Part shown: positions 1 through 5,174 of the stretch, in pieces
Position numbering within the stretch: the first letter of the stretch is position 1
How the letters are laid out: the number at the start of each line of letters is the position of its first letter
Notes under the pieces: model-generated
What the model was told of the DNA's origin: nothing
What the model saw: the letters and a program-made list of their open reading frames with translations, nothing else
Database searches by the model: none
Translations under genes and position numbers: made by a program
From: an uncultured Collinsella sp.
Lineage (GTDB): Bacteria; Actinomycetota; Coriobacteriia; Coriobacteriales; Coriobacteriaceae
Assembly: GCA_900554255.1 (NCBI GenBank)
Contig: USGN01000058.1
Coordinates: 1 to 7,460 of the forward strand
Length of the DNA: 7,460 bases
Direction: 5' to 3'

Positions 1-7
1 CAGACAT
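1..7 (-). CDS. Partial: start codon of the gene after yidC (possibly khpB/jag)
   Basis: Read on the minus strand, an ATG lies at 7-5 followed by TCT, giving Met-Ser before the window ends. A GGAG ribosome-binding site lies at 17-14, six bases upstream of the ATG, which is good spacing. The gap to the yidC stop is 44 nt, with no terminator-like hairpin, so it would be read from the same transcript. In many Gram-positive bacteria the gene after yidC is jag/khpB, an RNA-binding KH-R3H protein. That identity is inferred from gene order only, because two codons cannot identify a protein. Confidence 0.4.
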
Positions 8-51
8 AACGTACTCCAAAAGTTAGGTACCTAAATAAGATTGATATCCCG

Positions 52-822
52 TTACTTCTTCTTGTGCGGGCGCGGCTTCTTCTCGCGACGAGTGACCTCA
101 ACCTGCAGCGGAGCGTTCTTAAGACGCTCCTCCTCATCGGCCTTCGCCTTGTCGATGACCTTCTGCGTCACAAAAATCTGCTGGATAACCTGCCAAGCAG
201 ACGAGACGTCGTAGTACAGCAGAACACCAACGGGAAGGCTCCAGCCCATCCAAAGCATCATGACCGTCATGACAACGGCCATCATACGCATGCTCTGAGC
301 CTGCTGGCCGGTCTGGTTGCGCGACATATAGAGCTGCGGAATCAGGGTCAGGACGGCAAACAGGATCAGGCAAACCAGCGCAGGCAGTGCAACCATAAAG
401 CCATCGGCAAAGGAAGCGCTCGGCGTGGTGGTCAGGTCGGGCAGGATGTTGAAGAACGAGAACGTGCCGTCGTTAAAGTACTGCGGCAGGTTGCGCAGAA
501 GCGTGAACAGGGCGATAAGAATGGGCATCTGAATCAGAAGCGGCAGACAGCCAGCCATGGGGTTGAACTTGTTCTCGCTGTAGAACTTCTGCATCTCCTC
601 GGCCTGACGCTGAGGATCGTCGGCATAGCGCTCCTGGATCTCGAGCATCTTGGGCTGCAGCACCTGCATGCGAGCCGTCGACTTGGTCGACTTGAGCATG
701 AGCGGCGTCAGCAGCAGACGGATGATGACCACCAGGATGATGATGGACAGGCCCCAGTCGACCGCAAAGGTCTGGATGAGCTTGAGCAGTTCAAAAAGGA
801 TGTTAACGATCCAATCCCACAT
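52..822 (-). CDS. yidC: Membrane protein insertase YidC (Oxa1/SpoIIIJ family, short form)
   Basis: YidC inserts and folds membrane proteins, alone or with SecYEG. The 256-residue product has the Oxa1 core and no large periplasmic P1 domain, as in Gram-positive YidC. An amphipathic N-terminus (about 5-20) leads into a first membrane segment (about 24-43). This segment carries Arg35, which matches the conserved arginine of the hydrophilic substrate groove. A charged cytoplasmic hairpin (about 44-88) follows, then further hydrophobic segments near 92-110, 143-165 and 178-215. The C-terminus is strongly basic (RREKKPRPHKKK), as expected for ribosome contact. I see no lipobox cysteine at the N-terminus, unlike SpoIIIJ. 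GGAGGA lies about 8 nt before the ATG. The gene starts 29 nt after the yidD stop, so it is most likely part of the rpmH-rnpA-yidD-yidC transcript. Confidence 0.96.
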   Translation of the reverse strand: MWDWIVNILFELLKLIQTFAVDWGLSIIILVVIIRLLLTPLMLKSTKSTARMQVLQPKMLEIQERYADDPQRQAEEMQKFYSENKFNPMAGCLPLLIQMPILIALFTLLRNLPQYFNDGTFSFFNILPDLTTTPSASFADGFMVALPALVCLILFAVLTLIPQLYMSRNQTGQQAQSMRMMAVVMTVMMLWMGWSLPVGVLLYYDVSSAWQVIQQIFVTQKVIDKAKADEEERLKNAPLQVEVTRREKKPRPHKKK

Positions 823-851
823 GTAAGTTTTCCTCCGATAGCGAGTGCCCG

Positions 852-1076
852 CTAAGGCACAGGGTCATAACCGCCGACGTGCAGGGGATTGCAGCGAGCG
901 ATGCGCCTCACGGCAAGCCAGCAGCCTCTCAAAACACCGTGCTTCTCAATCGCCTGGATGGCGTATTGCGAGCACGTTGGGTAATAAATGCAGGCGTCAG
1001 GCAATAAGGGCGAAATAACCTGTTGATATATGCGAATAGGAGCGATGGCAACACGTCGCAAAACGTGATTGCTCAT
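852..1076 (-). CDS. yidD: Membrane protein insertion efficiency factor YidD
   Basis: YidD is a small membrane-associated protein that helps YidC-dependent insertion. The 74-residue product is typical in length and carries the family block from about residue 29: [11 protein letters not shown], then a helix, then a [13 protein letters not shown] end. Cysteines 29, 35, 52 and 62 are visible, including the family CxxxPTCSxY pattern. The amphipathic N-terminal helix (about 7-25, with [16 protein letters not shown]) would lie on the membrane. The ATG overlaps the rnpA stop by 4 nt (ATGA), and a strong GGGGAGG lies 4 nt upstream inside rnpA, so translation is probably coupled. Its place between rnpA and yidC is the common bacterial arrangement. 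Confidence 0.96.
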   Translation of the reverse strand: MSNHVLRRVAIAPIRIYQQVISPLLPDACIYYPTCSQYAIQAIEKHGVLRGCWLAVRRIARCNPLHVGGYDPVP

Positions 1077-1411
1077 CGCTCCTCCCCGGCAACGCCGGCG
1101 CGTTTCATAAGCGAACGCAACGCCTTGTCCATCTCCTGCGGCGAGGAAACCCTCGTCTTGGGAGTTGCAAACAAGATGATGTCATAACCCGCAACGGGAA
1201 ATCCGCAGCTGCGGGCGGCCTCGCGCATCACACGCTTAGATCGGTTGCGCACCACAGCACAACCGAGTCGTTTAGCACCAACGAAGGCGACCCTTCCGGA
1301 GTCGCCTTCGCCAACCGATTCACATATGGTCATTCGAATCAGAGGGTGATTGAAACGACGCCCCTGACTGAACACATGCTCGAAATCTTGCCGAGACTTA
1401 ATAGTCTTCAT
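1073..1411 (-). CDS. rnpA: Ribonuclease P protein component
   Basis: RnpA is the protein subunit of RNase P. It binds the catalytic RNA and the 5' leader of precursor tRNA. The 112 residues are of normal length. The family signature is clear: [16 protein letters not shown] at residues 52-67, with the RNR motif at 55-57 and basic Lys59/Arg60 on the RNA-facing helix. The N-terminal [15 protein letters not shown] segment (5-19) is the usual start of the fold and includes the aromatic residues that line the leader-binding cleft. Translation starts at an ATG 20 nt after the rpmH stop. I see no good Shine-Dalgarno there, so it may depend on coupling to rpmH. Its stop overlaps the yidD start. Confidence 0.96.
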   Translation of the reverse strand: MKTIKSRQDFEHVFSQGRRFNHPLIRMTICESVGEGDSGRVAFVGAKRLGCAVVRNRSKRVMREAARSCGFPVAGYDIILFATPKTRVSSPQEMDKALRSLMKRAGVAGEER

Positions 1412-1431
1412 GCGAGATGTGTGTATCGCTG

Positions 1432-1566
1432 CTAGACAGTGAGACGCTTGCGGCCCTTGGCGCGACGACGGGCGAGCACGGCACGACCACCCTTAGTGGC
1501 CATACGGGCACGGAAGCCATGGGTCTTGGCACGCTTACGCTTATTAGGCTGATACGTACGCTTCAT
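1432..1566 (-). CDS. rpmH: 50S ribosomal protein L34
   Basis: The 44-residue, highly basic protein begins [19 protein letters not shown] and ends in KGRKRLTV, which is the complete L34 pattern of the large ribosomal subunit. The ATG at 1566 is preferred because AGGAGGA lies about 8 nt upstream and the protein then has exactly the family's normal N-terminus. The frame is open for 20 further codons upstream (to 1626), but those residues are not L34-like. They would also begin only a few bases after the predicted transcription start. It is the first gene of the minus-strand operon and diverges from the dnaA side, the classic rpmH-dnaA junction at a bacterial origin. Confidence 0.98.
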   Translation of the reverse strand: MKRTYQPNKRKRAKTHGFRARMATKGGRAVLARRRAKGRKRLTV

Positions 1567-1594
1567 CTTAAGTTCCTCCTGCTGCATTTCGAGT

Positions 1595-1612
1595 GTCCGC
1601 GGGGACGCGGAC
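1595..1612 (-). promoter_or_regulatory. GC-rich hairpin in the rpmH mRNA leader
   Basis: In the transcript the arms GTCCGCG and CGCGGAC form a perfect 7-bp stem around a 4-nt loop (TCCC). The hairpin lies between the predicted start of transcription (near 1632) and the L34 Shine-Dalgarno (1574-1580). No run of U follows, so it is not a normal intrinsic terminator. It may protect the 5' end of the mRNA or bind a regulator such as a ribosomal protein. That role is inference. Confidence 0.55.
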
Positions 1613-1638
1613 GCAGATATAGACACGTGAGCTTGAAG

Positions 1639-1668
1639 ATTGTAGGGAAATCAATGTTCAAATGTCAA
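1639..1668 (-). promoter_or_regulatory. Sigma70-type promoter of the rpmH-rnpA-yidD-yidC operon
   Basis: On the minus strand TTGACA (1668-1663) is followed after 18 bp by TACAAT (1644-1639). The -35 is a perfect consensus match and the -10 differs from it at one base. Transcription would start near 1632, leaving a leader of about 65 nt before the L34 start codon. This is the strongest promoter-like sequence I see in the window. Confidence 0.8.
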
Positions 1669-1681
1669 GAAATCAAAGGTA

Positions 1682-1748
1682 AAAGGTTGCGCAGTTCACA
1701 CGGTTCCCCCATAAGCACAACCGAAATTTGCGCCTCATGGCAACCTTT
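1682..1748. repeat. 9-bp perfect inverted repeat with a 49-nt interior
   Basis: AAAGGTTGC (1682-1690) is repeated inverted as GCAACCTTT (1740-1748). The repeat lies between the rpmH promoter and the first TTTTCAACA box. It might be a spaced operator or extrude a stem. However, one such repeat in a few hundred bases could arise by chance, so its function is unknown. Confidence 0.35.
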
Positions 1749-1765
1749 CACGATATTTCATCGAG

Positions 1766-1774
1766 TTTTCAACA
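1766..1774 (+). promoter_or_regulatory. Candidate DnaA box TTTTCAACA (site 1)
   Basis: This is an exact TTTTCAACA. It differs from the consensus DnaA box TTATCCACA at position 3 (A to T, a common variant) and at position 6 (C to A, unusual). The same 9-mer recurs at 1819 and 2952, and inverted at 5020. Occupancy here would place DnaA upstream of its own operon, consistent with autoregulation and origin function. Confidence 0.55.
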
Positions 1775-1788
1775 GGTCATGTTGGCAA

Positions 1789-1849
1789 TGTTGAGAACTT
1801 TTCGCCCATTTTCCAAAGTTTTCAACAAGTTTTGAAAAGTTGTCGAAAG
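1789..1849. promoter_or_regulatory. Helically phased cluster of DnaA-box-like 9-mers
   Basis: Related 9-mers start at 1789 (TGTTGAGAA), 1799 (TTTTCGCCC), 1809 (TTTTCCAAA), 1819 (TTTTCAACA, exact), 1830 (TTTTGAAAA) and 1841 (TGTCGAAAG). Successive starts are 10, 10, 10, 11 and 11 bp apart, about one helical turn, so all would face the same side of the DNA. The first and the last two are in the inverted orientation (they end in GAAA or GAGAA). Degenerate sites around a strong one are typical of DnaA oligomer platforms. An intrinsic bend caused by phased T/A tracts is an alternative reading. Confidence 0.5.
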
Positions 1850-1911
1850 ATGAGAAACGTTGCACGGTGAGCTACTATTTGTTCGAAACCTTTTGAAAGA
1901 TTGCGAGCGGC

Positions 1912-3264
1912 ATGTCTGACGACTTTTACACCATGGTCGATTCCGGAGACCCGGCACCCGACAACGAGCACATCACCGGCGTGCGCGAAGAGCGTGCGGA
2001 AGGCGAGCAGACGACCACGCAGGCGCCAAAAGCCATGTACGCCGCGCGCATCGCCGTCTATGACGACATGCTGTCGACACCGCGGGTGATCGTCATTGAT
2101 CCGCAAGATGTCCGCACGTATTTGGAAGAGACGACCAACACCGTCTACCAGTGCATGAAAGAACAAGGTGGCCATATCTCGCTCATGGTCATCCGCGAGA
2201 TTGTCGAAAACTTTATCCACGCACACTTTGCCGAGCCCATCATCTCGATTCTGGACGGCGGAGACACCATCCGCTTTGCTGACCAAGGACCCGGCATCGA
2301 CGACAAGGAACGTGCTTTCGACTTTGGCGTTACCAGCGCAAACAGCAAGATGAAGCGCTATATCCGTGGAACCGGAGCAGGGTTTCCCATGGTGCAGGAG
2401 TATTTGGAAAACGCCGGCGGTGCCGTATCCATCGAGGACAACATGGGCAACGGCACCGTGGTTACGGTAAGCCTGAACCCTAAACGCGTGCAGGAAATCG
2501 AGCGTGCCGGCGGACGCGGCGCTGCCGTGCGGCCCGAGACGGAGCAGCCCACATATCCCCTGCCGGGAGCTTTTGCGCAGCAGCCCATGGCAACGCAGCA
2601 GATGCAGCCCACCGTGGGACAGATGCAGCAGCCCGGAATGCCTCCTACACAAGAACCCCAAGCGGCATCGATGTCGATGCCGCCAAGCATGCCAGAGGCC
2701 GTGCCGCTGGCGGATCAGGATGCAGCAGCAATGCAGCAGGCGACGGGCGCACCGGGTGGCCAGCAAATGGGCTATCAGCCGTACCAACAGGGATATCCAT
2801 ATCAGCAGATGCCGCCACTGGGGTATGGCCAGCAGTTCCCGCAGCAGTACCAGCAGGGATATCAGCAGCCGTACCAGCAGATGCCGCAGCAGCAGTACAA
2901 CCCTTGGACCCAGCAGATGCCTCCACAGCCTTACCAACAGTGGCCTCAAAGTTTTCAACAGCAAATGCCGCCGACGCAGAGTTCTCAACAACCAGCAGCT
3001 CAAATGATGTATCCTAATGCAGTAAATCAGTATGCACAGCCACAACCGGACGTGTTCGTAAGCGATCGCGGCAACGCCGCGCTGGGCTATCTGGCGCAAA
3101 ATCAAGCGTGCGGTGCAACCGATCTGGCGAGGACGTTTGGAAACTCGGCCCCCACTTGGTCACGCACGCTCAATGACTTGGCGCAGGCTGGCTTGGCCAT
3201 CAAGCATGGCCAGAAATACCATCTGACCGAACTCGGCGCCGCTCGCGTGCGAGCTCAGAGCTAA
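1912..3264 (+). CDS. GHKL (SpoIIAB-like) ATPase with Q-rich linker and C-terminal winged helix, upstream of dnaA
   Basis: I recognise the domains but not a named family; the function is unknown. Residues about 58-188 form a GHKL ATP-binding fold. The N box is REIVENFIHAHF (Glu96, Asn100), the G1 box is DQGPG (124-128) and the G2 box is RGTGAGF (152-158). The N box and G2 resemble anti-sigma kinases such as SpoIIAB more than sensor histidine kinases, and I see no phosphoacceptor-histidine domain. Residues about 211-380 are rich in Gln, Pro, Met and Tyr and probably disordered. Residues about 381-450 look like a winged helix (helices near 385-397, 402-410 and 412-428, then a wing), suggesting DNA binding. 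The ATG has no clear Shine-Dalgarno; an in-frame stop at 1894-1896 rules out an upstream ATG or GTG start. The stop lies 15 nt before dnaA, so the two are probably one operon, and DnaA-box-like sites precede it. An ATP-dependent regulator of DnaA, the origin or a sigma factor is inference. Confidence 0.85.
   Translation: MSDDFYTMVDSGDPAPDNEHITGVREERAEGEQTTTQAPKAMYAARIAVYDDMLSTPRVIVIDPQDVRTYLEETTNTVYQCMKEQGGHISLMVIREIVENFIHAHFAEPIISILDGGDTIRFADQGPGIDDKERAFDFGVTSANSKMKRYIRGTGAGFPMVQEYLENAGGAVSIEDNMGNGTVVTVSLNPKRVQEIERAGGRGAAVRPETEQPTYPLPGAFAQQPMATQQMQPTVGQMQQPGMPPTQEPQAASMSMPPSMPEAVPLADQDAAAMQQATGAPGGQQMGYQPYQQGYPYQQMPPLGYGQQFPQQYQQGYQQPYQQMPQQQYNPWTQQMPPQPYQQWPQSFQQQMPPTQSSQQPAAQMMYPNAVNQYAQPQPDVFVSDRGNAALGYLAQNQACGATDLARTFGNSAPTWSRTLNDLAQAGLAIKHGQKYHLTELGAARVRAQS
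2770..2963 (+). repeat. Q/Y/P low-complexity repeat tract within the ATPase gene
   Basis: This stretch encodes residues about 287-350, with YQQ repeated at residues 291, 297, 313, 317, 321 and 341, separated by G, P or M. Most glutamines are CAG, so the DNA contains many short CAGCAG runs that could slip during replication. Tracts like this are usually disordered and often drive self-association. Length variation between strains would be expected. Confidence 0.7.
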
Positions 3265-3270
3265 AGAACG

Positions 3271-3276
3271 GGAGAG
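3271..3276 (+). promoter_or_regulatory. Shine-Dalgarno fixing the GTG start of dnaA
   Basis: GGAGAG lies 3 nt before a GTG at 3280, and 6 nt after the TAA of the upstream ATPase gene. No ATG near this position is better placed. The GTG keeps the DnaA domain I start (DEEASIILGDAIAFC) complete. Confidence 0.7.
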
Positions 3277-3279
3277 ACA

Positions 3280-5004
3280 GTGGACGAGGAAGCAAGCATC
3301 ATCCTGGGGGATGCCATCGCCTTTTGTCAGCGCGACGGCCAAGATGCACGCCTCATCAACATGCTGGGGCAATCGCGCGCCATAAGCCTGACCGAAGATA
3401 GGCTCACGATCGAGGCCCCCTCGCGCTTTGCCATCGCGCAGCTCAAAAAGCATCAGCCGACTATTGAGGCCTATCTGGAAGAAATCGCCTTTGCACCGAT
3501 TGCGCTCGACATCGTGGCACCGCAAGGCGCCGCGACGGAATCCGCTGCCGCGACGGCGCCCGCCACGGCTCCCGCTGCTTCCCCGGCGGTGCCGGCCTCC
3601 GCAGGCGACGCGCCGACAATCGAGCACCAGCACGGTGATGTTTCCCGTGAAACCATGGCACCGTTGCCGACCGCGGCAGCGACGTCAACGAATGCACCCG
3701 TCACGCACATGCCCATCGCTCACGACGCAGCGGCGGGCGCGGATTCGGGCATTGCAATCAAGAACACGCTCTCGGCCGATGATTTTCGTCGCATGATGAA
3801 CCAGATGAAGGGCGGAGCGCCGACTAAATCCACGCAAGCTGCGGCCCCCGCTTCACCCATGCCAGCGCCGACCGTGCCGGCCGAGCAGAATACGGATGGA
3901 GCCCCGCTCGCCGCGAACTCAAAATTTACCTTTGAGAACTTTGTCTACGGCCCCGAGAACAGCCATGCCTATCGCTCGGCACTCAAGTTTGCCGCCCTCG
4001 CGGACGAGCGCGGCACGTGCACATCGCTGTTCATCTACGGCAAATCGGGCCTGGGCAAGACGCACCTGCTGCTTGCCATCAAAAACGAGCTCGCCGAGAA
4101 GTCGCCCGAGATCAAGGTCAAGTATGCCAACTCCCAGGCATATCTGGACGACCTGATGACCGAGTTCGACCGCCAAAAGAAGAGCAACGCCCCCATCATG
4201 CAGGCGTACCACGGCGTGGACGTGCTCATCATCGATGACATCCAAAACATCATCGGCAAGCGCGCGAGCGTGGATTACTTCTTCCAGTTGATGGACGAAT
4301 TTATCCGCAACAACAAGAAGGTCGTCATCGCGGCAGACCGCGCCCCCAAGGACCTGAGCATGGATGAGCGTCTGACCAGCCGCTTCAACGCCGGCATGCT
4401 CTGCCTGGTCGCAGAGCCCAGCTACGAGATGAAATACAAGATCTTGCAGCGCTATTACGAGAACACCATCGTCGCCGCTCCCGAGGCAGGCGACGACTCG
4501 CTGCTGGCGGCCTATGGGGGCGACGGCGGGCACCTGACCGACGAGCACTTTAAACACATGGCCGAAGTCTCGGGCACCAACATCCGCGAACTCGAGAGCT
4601 TTTGCGAGCGCTGTGCCGGCGAGGCGGGGGACCGCGAGCGCGAGGGCGGGGAGCTCACCTTTGACGACATCGACGCCATCGCCAACCAGTACTTCGACAC
4701 ATCGGCCAAAAAGATCAACGTCCAGACGGTTCAGTCCGTCATCGAAGAGCAGTACGGCGTGACGCACGAGGAGCTCATCGGCCCGCGTCGCAACGCCAAT
4801 ATCGCCAAAGCACGCCATATCGCTATCTACCTGGCCATAGAGATGTGCGAGATGACGACGACGGCCGTGGGCGCCGAGTTTGGCAACCGCAACCACTCGA
4901 CCGTCAGCACGAGCTACAAAAAGGTCCAGAAGATGATCCAGGAAGACCGCACCGTCACCGAAGACCTCAAGTCGCTGCGCGATAAAATTACACTGCGCTC
5001 GTAG
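3280..5004 (+). CDS. dnaA: Chromosomal replication initiator protein DnaA
   Basis: DnaA is the AAA+ protein that binds oriC, opens it and helps load the helicase. The 574 residues are longer than usual (about 440-470) because of a long linker. Domain I (1-82) is divergent and lacks the usual tryptophans. Domain II (83-213) is Ala/Pro/Thr-rich, with a helix-like island near 164-176. Domain III has Walker A GKSGLGKT (254-261, usually GGVGLGKT), Walker B IIDDIQ (317-322), sensor I AADR (351-354), the arginine-finger box LTSRF (365-369, Arg368) and sensor II NIRELE (434-439). An insertion of about 20 residues lies near 399-418. Domain IV has RRNANIAKARH (503-513) and a recognition helix GNRNHSTV (535-542), where most DnaA proteins have GGRDHTTV. 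The GTG start has GGAGAG upstream. Expression is probably shared with the upstream ATPase gene and self-regulated through the boxes at 1766-1849. Confidence 0.98.
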   Translation: MDEEASIILGDAIAFCQRDGQDARLINMLGQSRAISLTEDRLTIEAPSRFAIAQLKKHQPTIEAYLEEIAFAPIALDIVAPQGAATESAAATAPATAPAASPAVPASAGDAPTIEHQHGDVSRETMAPLPTAAATSTNAPVTHMPIAHDAAAGADSGIAIKNTLSADDFRRMMNQMKGGAPTKSTQAAAPASPMPAPTVPAEQNTDGAPLAANSKFTFENFVYGPENSHAYRSALKFAALADERGTCTSLFIYGKSGLGKTHLLLAIKNELAEKSPEIKVKYANSQAYLDDLMTEFDRQKKSNAPIMQAYHGVDVLIIDDIQNIIGKRASVDYFFQLMDEFIRNNKKVVIAADRAPKDLSMDERLTSRFNAGMLCLVAEPSYEMKYKILQRYYENTIVAAPEAGDDSLLAAYGGDGGHLTDEHFKHMAEVSGTNIRELESFCERCAGEAGDREREGGELTFDDIDAIANQYFDTSAKKINVQTVQSVIEEQYGVTHEELIGPRRNANIAKARHIAIYLAIEMCEMTTTAVGAEFGNRNHSTVSTSYKKVQKMIQEDRTVTEDLKSLRDKITLRS

Positions 5005-5019
5005 GGAAATAGAGACACC

Positions 5020-5039
5020 TGTTGAAAACTTGTCGAAAC
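5020..5039 (-). promoter_or_regulatory. Tandem candidate DnaA boxes after dnaA (TTTTCAACA plus GTTTCGACA)
   Basis: On the minus strand 5028-5020 reads TTTTCAACA exactly and 5039-5031 reads GTTTCGACA. Their starts are 11 bp apart, the same offset as the pair at 1830/1841 upstream of the operon, and they face the same way as that pair. They begin 16 nt after the dnaA stop codon, so they fall in the dnaA-dnaN intergenic region, a common origin position. Confidence 0.55.
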
Positions 5040-5073
5040 CACGGGCATAAGGTGTCTAAAACCCAACCCGCGG

Positions 5074-5112
5074 TGATGAAAAGTTTTGCGCAGGTTTTGA
5101 ACGTGGAAAACC
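5074..5112. promoter_or_regulatory. Second phased cluster with a GGTTTT/AAAACC inverted repeat
   Basis: Box-like 9-mers start at 5074 (TGATGAAAA, one mismatch from inverted TTTTCAACA), 5084 (TTTTGCGCA) and 5095 (TTTTGAACG), spaced 10 and 11 bp. CGTGGAAAA at 5102-5110 is TTTTCCACG on the minus strand, one base from the common box TTTTCCACA. The last two sites sit within a perfect inverted repeat, GGTTTT (5093-5098) and AAAACC (5107-5112), with an 8-nt interior. No U-rich run follows, so I do not read it as a terminator. Confidence 0.45.
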
Positions 5113-5174
5113 ACCCCCGTTGCACACAGGTTGTTGTCGATTCTCTTTCTGGGTCTGACCTGCGTCTTTGGGAG

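Larger units (their letters stand above)
1567..1911. other. Divergent rpmH/ATPase intergenic region, candidate first half of oriC
   Basis: This 345-nt region separates the minus-strand ribosomal/RNase P operon from the plus-strand replication operon. Its left part holds the rpmH leader and promoter. Its right part (1766-1899) holds TTTTCAACA-type repeats read here as DnaA boxes. For the plus-strand operon I see no convincing promoter: TACTAT at 1873-1878 could be a -10, but no well-placed -35 accompanies it. No tRNA, small-protein gene or terminator is evident. By analogy with bipartite origins such as that of Bacillus subtilis, boxes here and after dnaA would together form oriC. Confidence 0.6.

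Noticed and set aside
1567..1626. A 20-residue N-terminal extension of L34
   Set aside because: The start at 1566 has a strong Shine-Dalgarno and gives the exact family N-terminus. The extension overlaps the leader hairpin and begins almost at the predicted transcription start.
2213..2221. TTATCCACG, one base from the classical DnaA box
   Set aside because: It encodes part of the conserved N box (Asn-Phe-Ile-His) of the ATPase, so the sequence is explained by the protein. It is a single copy.
1822..3105. A 427-codon minus-strand open frame opposite the ATPase gene
   Set aside because: Its composition is Leu/Arg/His-rich from reversed Gln/Pro codons, and the sense frame has clear GHKL motifs.
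3919..4896. A 325-codon minus-strand open frame opposite dnaA
   Set aside because: It is a mirror of dnaA codon bias; the plus-strand frame carries all DnaA motifs.
5093..5112. Intrinsic terminator of dnaA
   Set aside because: The inverted repeat has AT-rich 6-bp arms and no following T run, so it fits paired protein-binding sites better.
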